Shown here: in pieces, positions 43,109 through 53,817 of the stretch
Numbering within the stretch: position 1 is the stretch's first letter
How the letters are laid out: each line of letters begins with the position of its first letter
Translations under genes and position numbers: made by a program
Assembly: GCA_037783415.1 (NCBI GenBank)
Contig: JAZGTN010000189.1
Coordinates: forward strand, 1,178,001 to 1,242,000
Source of the DNA: Leptasterias polaris
Lineage: Eukaryota; Echinodermata; Asteroidea; Forcipulatida; Asteriidae
Direction of reading: 5' to 3'
DNA: 64,000 nucleotides
Notes under the pieces: generated by a model
What the model saw: only the letters and a program-made list of their open reading frames with translations
The model's database searches: none
What the model was told of the DNA's origin: nothing

Positions 43109-45839
43109 CCTAGTACAATTTGGAAATTTTATTGTAAGAACAATTTGTACCTTCCCAGTGGCGTAACGAGGGGGGTGGGCAAAACCCTTGCCTCACCCCA
43201 CACCACCACTACCACCACCAAACGAGATCAAAACAAATGCACAAAGAAATTCTTTCAATATATTACATAGCCCCCTGAACTATGTCATTTCCCCTGCTTC
43301 TGCTTGCCCCCCCCCCCCCCCCCCCCCAATGTAACTGTCTGGTAGAGCTACTGTTCCCCATTCCAGTTTAAGACTTGATGGAGTATATTTGATAATCAGA
43401 AAAACAGCTCAATTTCCAGCTTAATTCTGAAGCAATATGAAATTTGGTTTAGTGCTTTGTGTCACTCTATGAAACATCTACAGCGATGTGAAATTTGAGA
43501 AACTATATTGAAATCAATCTTATGTCTCAAGCTCTATACATGCTTTTAGTCGTGACAAAACTCCACCAATATTTCACAGGTTAGTTTTATGGTTTTATTG
43601 TTGAAAGGGGAAGATTTAATACTGTTCCAAAAACCTATGATGTACCATCCCTTGAAGAATCAACTGCATGTTGTATATAAACAGTTTTTCATTCTGTCAT
43701 TGGGACGGTTGTTTTATAATTATGAGGGAACTTTCCTAGGTGTCCTCAACTAAGGAATCAAATGATAGACTATTATCCCTAATTATGTCGGGTCAGTTTA
43801 TTTGAGGAAACATTTTGCATGAGGTGCAGATCTACACATTAACGTTAGGAAATGGTGTTCTGATCGGAATTGTGTACATAGTCAGTGCAAGGAATGATGC
43901 ATTCAGGCATGCCAGGTTTAGATTACCATTCACTCATCAACAATCTCAGACTTGCTTCAATTAATAGTTTTGGAATGGGAGAAGAATTTATTTCAAAAAT
44001 GACAAATTCAACCACTAAATAGAGTGGTCAAGTATGTTTAGTGTGGATGGTAGTAGCAGGTCATTATACAATGATGCCTAAATCAACTACCACAGTGGGA
44101 GAACAAACTGGTATGTGATTAGTTGCTTTTCATTCCAATGTGCAATATCTTCTATTTATCAACATTGTGATGGCCTTTTTCAGTTGGTGTTTATGTACAG
44201 TAAAGTATTACAACTACACAATAAGGTGCATCTAGGCTCATTATATTTAGGTTGGCTTGATTAGGTTTGGAGATTGTACAATCAACTGTAATAATTATAA
44301 TGATCAATTGACTTTATTGTTAACAAGTTTACATTGCTAATTGTATTACTCCTGATGTACGACTGGAGGCAAAATGTCTGCATTATCCGTCTTAGATCAA
44401 TCTTTATGGTTCGTTGGTAGGATTTACCCACCACGATTTCTGCAAGTATGGTGTACAGGGAACACCTGTATCAACTAAGCAGGCATAATCTAATATATAC
44501 CTAGCTGTGTCATACTAACATTTTGTCTGTCATTGCTTCTTTGTTGTCACTTTAATATGTCTGGACTATTGCCATGGGTGAGGCGGTGAAACTGACAGTA
44601 AAGCATTGACAGTGGCTGATAGGGGTGGGTGTATATGACCCGTTATTCCCACCGACTGAAAACAAAATGAATTGAACAAAAAAATTAAATCAAATTAATA
44701 ATTTCAGAATGATTCAAAAGTAATGTGTAAAGCACTTATAAAATGTCTTAGGTTGCACCAGAGAGCATGTATAATGTTAAAGGAAATTAACAAGTGACCT
44801 AAGTTATCATAAAAACAACAAATGTTCATCTTGAAAATTAGCCCTCAAAAGTTGCACCTCCCCCTTCTGAAGATCTTGAATCCGCCCTGATCGACAGAAC
44901 ATTATCTTTTTCATTTCAAGACGGACATAAATTTATGTGGGGGGTGTATGCTCACTCATGAGAGCTGGTAAGTTTTTAACCAAAATTAATGACCGACTGT
45001 GTTAGTTCACAAAGTAAAAGGAAAACCATGCATTTTTAAGGTATAAAAGTATGCTACTTTTAAATCATCTCTGCACATTCATTTTACAACAAACGCTTTT
45101 AGAGCCCAAATCGCCCAATCTGAAGGCTACGTGTGCTTTTAATTTCTTAATGAATGACTCGATTACTTTTGATCAAAACCAAAACAGAATCAACGCCATC
45201 CATAACAGCTTTATTTAATATTATTCAAATTTAAAAGGAGGGAAGTGCAGTTTGGAATAAGTATGTCAACTGGCATAACTTGTGGAGATTTTAGATAAAC
45301 TTCCTTTTATGATAAACTAAAACATCTTGCCAAAAAAAATAATAATACGTAACTTATAGACCTTTCTATTGGAACGTCAGAGCCCAAGTTTTTGCCAGCC
45401 CCAGCCGGGGTTGGATAACTATTATGGACAGCCATAACTGCGAATAAAAAACAGATAGCAATAGTTTGTAGCAATGTTACAAAAAATATTCAAAATTTGT
45501 TTGTAACAAATCAACCAATCATGGAAGATATTTCAGTTCATGAGTCTTTAGAGAAAATTTTGAATTTGGTCACAACATTTTCTAAAAATTGATTATTTTG
45601 CTAACATGATTCGGCCGTCCATTAAATCGTGTTCAAAAATGGTTTGACCAAATTCAAAAGTTTCTGTAAAGAAAATGGTGGTCATTGAGAATGGGTGCGT
45701 TTCCGACGTAAAGTACGGCTGTCCCAAGATGCATTGGCATGGTGTGAATGCTTGGTGAAGTTGGTGTTCGATTTAGCTCACGTCAGGGGCTCACCTAGCC
45801 TTTTGACAAGGCCATCGTGTAAACAGCGGACTGACTGGA
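43109..45839. other. Intergenic; poly-C tract and partial repeats only
   Basis: A C21 run lies at 43307-43327. A partial copy of the TTAAAGG foldback family (AAAGGAAAACCATGCATTTT, CAAATCGCCCAATC) is at about 44985-45142. No gene recognised. Confidence 0.55.
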
Positions 45840-46056
45840 CCACGCGTGCGAGCCGAGTGGCGTAGCCACGAGGGCCCTTTCCAACTTGTTTGCGGTTTGT
45901 TTGATGAATTATTCATGAAACATGCATTATTCGCTTCTGATTGGTTTGGACTTTTGCTACCGTTTGGGTAGTAAAAATCGAGATTATAAAGAAACACATA
46001 AGAAACCGCAAACAAGTTGGAAAAGGCCCTCGTGGCTTCGCCACTCGCGTGCGTGG
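45840..46056. mobile_element. Foldback element with ~55-bp arms (CCACGCGTGCG)
   Basis: CCACGCGTGCGAGCCGAGTG, GCCACGAGGGCCC and CAACTTGTTTGCGGTTT at the left are mirrored by AAACCGCAAACAAGTTGG, GGCCCTCGTGGC and CACTCGCGTGCGTGG at the right. Loop of about 100 bp, no ORF. Confidence 0.8.
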
Positions 46057-46325
46057 TCTCCCCTTTCAGTCGCTTGGGATCGCGGCTCTACGAAGCTGTC
46101 CAAGCCTCGAAGGCTAGGGCTCACCTAGACTTGATTTCAAGTCTGAGATCGCGGTTATTTCTCTGCATCAGCCACGCAAAATTTCCCCCCAGATTCACTA
46201 ATAGTTGATTTGCCAGCAGTGCCCCCCCTAGAAAAAAGTGTGCCCCCCCTTGTGCCCTCCTAAAATTTTACCTGAGTTACGCCGCTGATTGACATTATGT
46301 AAAGACTGCATTAGCTTTAACAAAA

Positions 46326-46675
46326 TGTAACGTACTGCCAACGGGTCCTTGTTTGCTCTGCAGCCAAACGCAGACAGAAAACAAACGGAAACTCAAATTC
46401 GGTTAAATGTGAAACACACCAATTTATTTATCTTCCAAGAACGACAACTTGTTCATGCTCACTCACTGAACTCAACATCTGGTCTGTCTAACACAACTTA
46501 TAACCATGCACAACACATGCACAATGCACAGAGTCAGTTATCTTGGCTCCTGGCCAACGTTTTCCCGCTGGCGCGAACACAACTGTCTATTTATAGTCCA
46601 TACTTCCGGTCCAATCTCTGGAGAGAGAGCGTTCTCACGCCGGCGGTTTGTCCGGCGGTTGCAATGTCCGTTACA
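46326..46675 (-). repeat. LTR (3' LTR of the complete unit), 350 bp
   Basis: TGTAACG...CGTTACA inverted ends. TATAAATA on the minus strand at 46595-46588 and AATAAA at 46428-46423 give a plausible U3-R layout. Confidence 0.88.
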
Positions 46676-46740
46676 TCACTCCCTCCTTAGTTTAGCCTAT
46701 ACTCCTGGATAGGCAGGTGATTAACATAGTTCAACAGGTT

Positions 46741-48180
46741 TTACTTGTAACTGGTTGGAGTTTCCCCGGGAATGATGATCAATGTTGATTCTGGTCCCCA
46801 ATTTGGTGACCCAGAATCCACCAAAGATGCAACAATCGGCGGTGAGACCCACAACCGCATTTCTTTATTTAACAACAACAAAACAATGTCCATCAAAGAG
46901 AGGACTTCTCTCCAGTCACTGTCAATGATGTGCTCTTCTAGCTTCAGTGTCTTCAGCCGATGACTGAGGCCATGCAGTCGAACACTTGACATATTCTGTT
47001 CGGTGCTTCCCCTGGCGGATCCCCTGTCCGTGGTGTTGGCGGATCCTCCGCTGTCCTTGGTGCCAGCGGATCCCCTGTCTGTGGTGCCGGCGGGTCCCCC
47101 GTCTGTGGTGCCGGCGGGTCCCCCGTCTGTTGTGCCGGCGGGTCCCATGTTTGTGGTGCCCCCAGCACCGGTAGTCACTCTGTCTTTGGTGCATCCAGCA
47201 CCAACGGATCCCCTGTCTTCTGTTGTGCTCCCTGCACCTGCGGATACTCTGTCTTCAGCGGCCTTCTTCAGTGGTGCATCATGCACTGGCGGATACCCAG
47301 CCGTTGATGCTCCCCGCACCAACAGGTATCCTGTCTTCGGTGGTACTTCCTGTACCCTTGGCCTTGTCATCTGCGATGCGTCCTGCATCAGTCCGTATCC
47401 TTCATCATCATGCATCCGGGGGTCCATCGGTGCTCTTGCTTGTTCCGGCGGGGCTGCTTTTGCTGGTGGAGATTGCCGCTCCAGCTGAGCTGCCGTCACC
47501 TGCACATGAAGGCCAACGCCAGTGTCCTGGAGTTGATTGTTCAATGTCATAGTCTTTGTCCTGTCAGTTTGTTGGTTGATGATGAGAGCAGCGTGCTCCG
47601 GCGAGGCAAGTTGCACTGGCGGAGCCGTCCACAACGGCGGAACAGTGTGCGTTGCTGAAGCCTTCCACAACGGTGGAGGTGTTGACGTGGAGTTGAGGGA
47701 CAAAGCAGCTGGATCAGGGCTGGAAAACCCATCGCAACCACGAACCGCAATCCCAACGGCAAACGCCATGCAGGGCAAGATCGAGGGACTCGGGACCACA
47801 TCAACAGTAGGGCATTCACCGCTCGCAACGGCCTCCCTACTTGTGGTCTCCGCATCCACACAACAAAGCCCAACATCGGCGCCAGCCACGGGACAGCGGG
47901 ACGGGTTTGCGTGGCGTTTACCTGCACTCTGATCCTCACTGATGGCTAAGTCACCACTACTCCACGTCGCTTCCAAGTTGGCAATCGTTTTCTCGAAGCA
48001 TCTTCTGTGGTACGCATCAACGACTGGTTTCGTGTCCCAAGGATTCTTTCCATACTCAGGTGAGGAAATAGCTGACTCAAAAATCTGCCGTGCCAAGGAG
48101 GCTTCCAACTCCCGAATGTCACTCATTAATCCGAAGATGGCGTCCACGATATCAGCCGATGATGTGTACCTCGTCGTCAT
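46741..48180 (-). CDS. LTR-element ORF, 479 codons, unrecognised gag-position protein
   Basis: I do not recognise the family. It starts MTTRYTSSADIVDAIFGLMS soon after the 5' LTR, in the position of gag. Residues 1-85 look globular and helical (IRELEASLARQIFE, WDTKPVVDAYHRRC). The middle is Pro/Ala/Ser/Thr-rich. Residues ~300-395 contain short repeats (GAGSTTEDRG, PAGTTDGG three times). The C-terminus is again helix-like (RLHGLSHRLKTLKLEEHIID, WREVLSLMDIVLLLL). No CCHC zinc knuckle or catalytic D.D motif is visible. It could act as a structural protein or be relic coding sequence; a nearly identical truncated duplicate at 49838-48654 shows the frame has stayed open. Confidence 0.6.
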   Translation of the reverse strand: MTTRYTSSADIVDAIFGLMSDIRELEASLARQIFESAISSPEYGKNPWDTKPVVDAYHRRCFEKTIANLEATWSSGDLAISEDQSAGKRHANPSRCPVAGADVGLCCVDAETTSREAVASGECPTVDVVPSPSILPCMAFAVGIAVRGCDGFSSPDPAALSLNSTSTPPPLWKASATHTVPPLWTAPPVQLASPEHAALIINQQTDRTKTMTLNNQLQDTGVGLHVQVTAAQLERQSPPAKAAPPEQARAPMDPRMHDDEGYGLMQDASQMTRPRVQEVPPKTGYLLVRGASTAGYPPVHDAPLKKAAEDRVSAGAGSTTEDRGSVGAGCTKDRVTTGAGGTTNMGPAGTTDGGPAGTTDGGPAGTTDRGSAGTKDSGGSANTTDRGSARGSTEQNMSSVRLHGLSHRLKTLKLEEHIIDSDWREVLSLMDIVLLLLNKEMRLWVSPPIVASLVDSGSPNWGPESTLIIIPGETPTSYK

Positions 48181-48237
48181 ATTTCAGTCGTGTTCAACAT
48201 TTAATTGAGTCAAAAATATCCCACAAGCTGCCACCAT

Positions 48238-48588
48238 TGTAACGTACTGCCAACGGGTCCAGCTTGTTTGCTCTGCAGCCAAACGCAGACAGAAAACAAA
48301 CGGAAACTCAAATTCGGTTAAATGTGAAACACCAATTTATTTATCTTCCAAGAACGACAACTTGTTCATGCTCACTCACTGAACTCAACATCTGGTCTGT
48401 CTAACACAACTTATAACCATGCACAACACATGCACAATGCACAGAGTCAGTTATCTTGGCTCCTGGCCAACGTTTTCCCGCTGGCGCGAACACAACTGTC
48501 TATTTATAGTCCATACTTCCGGTCCAATCTCTGGAGAGAGAGCGTTCTCACGCCGGCGGTTTGTCCGGCGGTTGCAATGTCCGTTACA
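48238..48588 (-). repeat. LTR shared between tandem units, 351 bp
   Basis: Identical to the 46326-46675 LTR except for AGC inserted after GGGTCC and one CA fewer in GAAACACACC. It serves as 5' LTR of the complete unit and 3' LTR of the truncated unit. TATA box at 48508-48501 and AATAAA at 48341-48336 (minus). Confidence 0.88.
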
Positions 48589-49800
48589 TCACTCCCTCCT
48601 TAGTTTAGCCTATACTCCTGGATAGGCAGGTGATTAACATAGTTCAACAGGTTTTACTTGTAACTGGTTGGAGTTTCCCCGGGAATGATGATCAATGTTG
48701 ATTCTGGTCCCCAATTTGGTGACCCAGAATCCACCAAAGATGCAACAATCGGCGGTGAGACCCACAACCGCATTTCTTTATTTAACAACAACAAAACAAT
48801 ATCCATCAAAGAGAGGACTTCTCTCCAGTCACTGTCAATGATGTGCTCTTCTAGCTTCAGTGTCTTCAGCCGATGACTGAGGCCATGCAGTCGAACACTT
48901 GACATATTCTGTTCGGTGCTTCCCCTGGCGGATCCCCTGTCCGTGGTGTTGGCGGATCCTCCGCTGTCCTTGGTGCCAGCGGATCCCCTGTCTGTGGTGC
49001 CGGCGGGTCCCCCGTCTGTGGTGCCGGCGGGTCCCCCGTCTGTTGTGCCGGCGGGTCCCATGTTTGTGGTGCCCCCAGCACCGGTAGTCACTCTGTCTTT
49101 GGTGCATCCAGCACCAACGGATCCCCTGTCTTCTGTTGTGCTCCCTGCACCTGCGGATACTCTGTCTTCAGCGGCCTTCTTCAGTGGTGCATCATGCACT
49201 GGCGGATACCCAGCCGTTGATGCTCCCCGCACCAACAGGTATCCTGTCTTCGGTGGTACTTCCTGTACCCTTGGCCTTGTCATCTGCGATGCGTCCTGCA
49301 TCAGTCCGTATCCTTCATCATCATGCATCCGGGGGTCCATCGGTGCTCTTGCTTGTTCCGGCGGGGCTGCTTTTGCTGGTGGAGATTGCCGCTCCAGCTG
49401 AGCTGCCGTCACCTGCACATGAAGGCCAACGCCAGTGTCCTGGAGTTGATTGTTCAATGTCATAGTCTTTGTCCTGTCAGTTTGTTGGTTGATGATGAGG
49501 AGAGCAGCGTGCTCCGGCGAGGCAAGTTGCACTGGCGGAGCCGTCCACAACGGCGGAACAGTGTGCGTTGCTGAAGCCTTCCACAACGGTGGAGGTGTTG
49601 ACGTGGAGTTGAGGGACAAAGCAGCTGGATCAGGGCTGGAAAACCCATCGCAACCACGAACCGCAATCCCAACGGCAAACGCCATGCAGGGCAAGATCGA
49701 GGGACTCGGGACCACATCAACAGTAGGGCATTCACCGCTCGCAACGGCCTCCCTACTTGTGGTCTCCGCATCCACACAACAAAGCCCAACATCGGCGCCA
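48589..49800 (-). mobile_element. Truncated tandem second unit of the LTR element
   Basis: Collinear with 46676-47887 at an offset of 1913 bp and nearly identical. It differs by an ATG/ATA change near 48802 and a 3-bp GAG insertion near 49498. Homology stops abruptly after CATCGGCGCCA at 49800, so the 5' part of its ORF and its own 5' LTR are missing. Confidence 0.9.
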
Positions 49801-49838
49801 AAGGTGCTCAGACACCCACGAAGCAGCTCTGCAGACAA
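48654..49838 (-). pseudogene. Truncated duplicate of the LTR-element ORF
   Basis: The frame continues past the 49800 breakpoint into unrelated sequence and meets an ATG giving MSAELLRGCLSTFG before the shared ADVGLCC. The first ~120 codons of the full ORF are lost. The C-terminal ~380 codons match the complete copy almost exactly. Confidence 0.7.
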
Positions 49839-49885
49839 GTCCCCTGTTAATTCTAAGACCGAGCGTGTCAGGGCGGTTATTATCT

Positions 49886-50070
49886 CGTTCGAACGACTTA
49901 ATTATCTCATTCGGACGACTTATTATTTCGTTCGAACGACTTGTAACTCGTTCGAACGACTTAGTATCTCGTTCGAACGACTTAGTATCTCGTTCGAACG
50001 ACTTAATCTCGTTCGAACGACTTAGTATCTCGTTTGAACGACTTAGTATCTCGTTCGAACGACTTAAGTT
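49886..50070 (+). repeat. Array of nine ~21-bp units centred on palindrome CGTTCGAACG
   Basis: Unit CTCGTTCGAACGACTTAGTA, spacing 19-23 bp, at about 49886, 49909, 49929, 49949, 49970, 49991, 50010, 50031 and 50052. Seven keep CGTTCGAACG exactly; the second reads CATTCGGACG and the eighth CGTTTGAACG. It starts 86 bp beyond the LTR-element breakpoint. Confidence 0.93.
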
Positions 50071-51016
50071 TCAAATTTTTTAAATTTCAACTTGGCAGCA
50101 ATGCGCTTCCGTAGAATAGAGTGTCAACAATCTTCTTTTACAAGGTTTCCCGATAGCATCAAATCCGTCAAGTTGATGCTTAGGAAAGTCCCATCGCCCC
50201 GCCCGGCCGTCCATTCAGTCTAATAAACTTTAAAAGCAAAGTGTGTAACAATTTTGGTCAAAGTTAACTTAACATACTTTAAGGGGGGGGCGGGACTATT
50301 GCAAACACACCGTACAAAGTAGGGGCCTATGCCTATTCATGGGTACTACAAATACATTTTGCGCGAAGTCAATTGAGACCTTGATTCGGCCGTGTTGTAT
50401 TGTTTTTACGCATGATTCCCGCCCCCTTCCTCACTTCGGTGCAATTAGAAACCGCTTGCATGGTTTCCACTGGCTATTCGCATAACATATCAAAAGTGTC
50501 AAATAAAAGGACAAATTAACAAAAACAATCAGTTAATGCTTTGAATTTAATCTAGACCCTCATTATAAGGTTCTATACCTTGGGACACAAAAACTTAAAA
50601 ATAACACTACAGAAGCAGATTTAGGACATGGCAGAAACAAACATCTCTGATTACCAATTTGCCTCGGGGTTCACTCGGAATATTACTATAAAATTAATTA
50701 CTTGTAAGTAAAAAAATAAAAAAATTAATCGCTCGCGCGAAATAGTTAGTATTTCTGTGAAATTGTCTCATGTCCTAAAATACGCTACTGCACGTGAAAA
50801 CGAGCGTTTGCATTCTAGTGTCACAACGTCCGACATGATAGGCAGGTTTTATTGAAAAGCTCGACCAAAACGAGGCTGAGCCACTCTTTGGGAGGGGCTA
50901 CAAGACAAAAACAGAATTAGGATAAACATAACTCAAGGGAGCTGATGAAGGTAGGACTATTACACTGTAAAAAAAATAGTCTAGATTGTAGGGTAAGTGA
51001 CCCACTCTTTTCGTTC
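50071..51016. other. Intergenic, nothing recognised
   Basis: AT-rich with a G8 run near 50284. No exon or RNA gene seen. Confidence 0.5.
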
Positions 51017-51046
51017 TTCCACGACGTCTTGTCAGACGTCGTGGAA
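51017..51046 (+). repeat. Perfect hairpin TTCCACGACGTC / GACGTCGTGGAA
   Basis: 12-bp perfect arms with a 6-nt loop (TTGTCA). A second hairpin GTTCAC-TTC-GTGAAC follows at about 51059-51073 and the palindrome GAGACGTCTC at about 51081. Function unknown; probably an element end. Confidence 0.8.
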
Positions 51047-51187
51047 TCAACCGCTTTGTTCACTTCGTGAACATACAAATGAGACGTCTCGTTTGTGCTG
51101 CGTGAGTTTGTTTATCGGCGCTCCTTGATTTTAAAAAATCACTCCCGCGCCTTAAAAACCGAGTGCAAACCAAGGGCGTCGATGGGT

Positions 51188-51282
51188 GGGGGACGGGGGG
51201 GGGGATGTCCCCCCCCCCACTTTTTAGACTGGGGGGGGGGGACACAGCATATCAGATGTCCCCCCCCCCACTTTTTGATTGA
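51188..51282. repeat. G/C homopolymer duplications
   Basis: GATGTCCCCCCCCCCCACTT with TTT occurs twice, separated by a G11-12 run; these are low-complexity duplications prone to assembly error. Confidence 0.8.
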
Positions 51283-53399
51283 CTGTTCATTAGAAATATG
51301 CAACAAAATATAAAATATACACCATTTTCTTGATTTGATATTTCATTACAATTTTTGTTCAAATAATAGCGAACAAACGGTGAAATGTTTTTTTCATTTT
51401 TTCCTGATGGACCACATGACGCGCAGAATGGTATTTTGGGCCTATTTCCGTTTCTATAATACAGACAATAGACGACAAGTTTCTGCAAGACATGAACGCC
51501 AAAATCCCGCTTACATACCTTGTTAGCATTCAAGTTATGCGTCGTTTGTGTGTGCTAAATGTACGGTACACGATCCCCCCACAAAGGAAGTCATGGTATT
51601 ATCAGAAGAGTGGGGACAGTAGAACAAAGGAACACAAAAGGGACAATGCTGTCTCAAATTGGAATCCTTTGTATTTTTTCATGCGCGTAGCCTATGGAGA
51701 TTGTTAAGTTAGAGGGACAAAGGAAAGTCCTCACATTGATAGCATAAAATTGATGTAAGTTAAAGTATGTGCGTGCCCGCACGTAAATATGTGTTACATT
51801 TTGTTACAATCGCACAACGCACAAAATGTAGTAAAATCCATTAAAATAAATAGGAGCAGCTTGTTCAATGTTATTATTGTTTAATTCTAAAAACAATAAA
51901 AGAAAAACGAAAGAAGAAACAAAAACATCAAAATCTCTCTCAATTTTACTGAAGAAATTGTCGCAATGTGGTTACAATTAAAAAGGATTGTGAATAATTA
52001 TGATGTTTGTATTTGGTGGAATCTCGGTTTTACATAAGGGAATTCCCAAGCCCAAACCCCATTTCGGATGATGTTATTGTTAAATATCACCCCCTGTAAC
52101 TCGCCTCCAGGTCAAACAAAAATAGGGAACAAGTGTAACACAGAAGTTAAATGTAAAAGTAATGGTGTGGGGTGCAAATAATGTAAGATGTATTTTTTCA
52201 AGACTTGCTCGCCCGCCCCCCCCCCCCCCCTATATACTTTTCAGTAGCGATCGATCGATCAACGCCCCTGGTGCAACGGTTTGAGCTCAGTTACACTGTC
52301 GTGAGACAATGCTTTGCGGTGTCTTTCAGACACCACCCAACAAGATGCCATGCATCATGTTTCCTCCCACATATCGGCCCTTCGGGTCTCCCAAACACTG
52401 CCGTGGGCCGAGCGGCTCACCACACTGCGTGGCTCGCCTTCGGGTGGTGTCTAGGTCTTCCAGGTCTATGGACAGGCATAGGACAATTTCTCACTTTTCT
52501 CCAGAAGTAAACAGCTTTCAAGTTTACCGATAACTGCCAGTCCTGTAATGAAAAACAATAGTCACAATAATTTTCAAATACTTTATATGGTGGTTTGCGT
52601 TCGTAAAAGATCATTTGTTTAGGTTTCCTTCAAACTTGCCGAAACACGGGTAAAAGTTTGCGATTTGCGTACAAAAAACTACAGAGGGCGCTAGTTACTG
52701 TCAAACTCTGCCATGTTTTTGTAATGTTATGTTTTTCCTCGTTTTTTGCTTAGTCTTTCGATTCGATGATCAACTGTTTTTAGCGGTAAGTTTAATTTGT
52801 TTCATTATTTGTTTTTCATTCTAGTTTTCAGAGAACATGGTGGTACTTTAAGAGCTTAAGTTCAGTTCTCAGAGCTTAGAGTTTTTCTATTACAACCGAA
52901 GGAAAACATTGGAACACGAACTATTTCTGGTCCATTTTCCGGACATAAACAGTATCGATCGGTGACTGTCACTGGCCCTGGGTCACTGTGTCTGTTCTGT
53001 GTGACCATTTTGACATGACTGTTATCCACATCGTGTATATAATTATAAATTGTAACCTATCTATGTGAACTTTAACTTGTTACATGAGTTAACATAAAAT
53101 TAAGTATCAAAGTGTAATAAACCACGAATGAAACTGACTCAGGTCAGTGACTGGGTAAATTTTAATTCAATTTTGGGTTGAACAAGGAAAAATTTACAAT
53201 GAGTGGGATTTGATTTGAACAACCACCTCCGGATTAACATACCAGTGCTCAACATACAAAGCTAACTAAACAGCTAGCCCTACGCTATATGGCCTATGTT
53301 GTAAAAACTAACTAACATCCAGGCTCCTACCGTGACAGATTGTACCCATGAGAAAATTTTTACTCAAAATTGTAAGTTAATGTACAGGAGGCGCCTTGG
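51283..53399. other. Intergenic; possible CEP162 5' region, no exon proven
   Basis: C16-17 run near 52215. A diverged tRNA-repeat fragment lies at 53116-53285. At about 52720-52790 a T-rich sequence followed by AG and, 34 bp later, GCG|GTAAGT could be a non-coding 5' exon, but nothing confirms it. No coding exon recognised. Confidence 0.4.
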
Positions 53400-53817
53400 G
53401 CACTCCTATCAATGGATAAGTGCGTGTTATAAGGCCGACTCCATGGGTGTCGCAGCGCCTCCAGCCCCCATCACCCTGCGCCTCTGAACACCTCCTTGCA
53501 CCCAGGCTGGACTACCCTAGTGGCCCTGGACCCAGGCAGACCCACGCCTAGACCCAGTTACTGGGTCTAACCCACGCCGGCTCTGCTCGCTCAGTCTTCC
53601 CGGGACCGGGGGCTTGTCTGCCCAGCCACTCCGTGGGTATTGCAGTGCCTCCGGCCCCCATCACCCTGCACCTCTGAACACCTCTGAATTTGTACTTTAT
53701 GACCCTCCGGGAGGCCCCTCCTTGCACCCAGGCAGGACTACCCCAGCAGCCCTTGACCCAGGCAGACCCACACCGGCTCTGCCTGCACGGTCTTCCCGGG
53801 ACCGGGAGCTTGTCTGC
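53400..53817 (+). repeat. GC-rich tandem array (~195-bp unit), left part
   Basis: Two units sharing GGCCCCCATCACCCTGC, CACCTCCTTGCACCCAGGC, CCCTGGACCCAGGCAGACCC and GTCTTCCCGGGACCGGG. Strongly GC-rich against AT-rich surroundings. Continues at 56674 on the other side of the inserted element. Confidence 0.88.
53810..53817 (+). repeat. Target-site duplication TTGTCTGC (left)
   Basis: Eight bases directly before CAGTGTTGTGAC, repeated exactly at 56674-56681 after the other end. Other units of the array show TTGTCTGC(C) uninterrupted. Confidence 0.9.

Larger units (their letters stand above)
46326..48588 (-). mobile_element. Non-autonomous LTR retroelement (complete LTR-internal-LTR unit)
   Basis: Read on the minus strand: 5' LTR 48588-48238, primer-binding-like TGGTGGCAGCTTGTGG from 48236, a 479-codon ORF (48180-46741), purine-rich CTAAGGAGGGAGTGA at 46690-46676 and 3' LTR 46675-46326. 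LTRs begin TGTAACG and end CGTTACA. Each has a TATAAATA box and an AATAAA signal. The two LTRs differ only by a 3-bp and a 2-bp indel. No protease, reverse transcriptase, RNase H or integrase is present. Confidence 0.88.

Noticed and set aside
43156..46293. CAGTGGCGTAAC and CAGCGGCGTAAC in opposite orientation as ends of one 3.1-kb hAT element
   Set aside because: Flanking 8-mers do not match and the subterminal sequences differ; more likely two separate repeat fragments.
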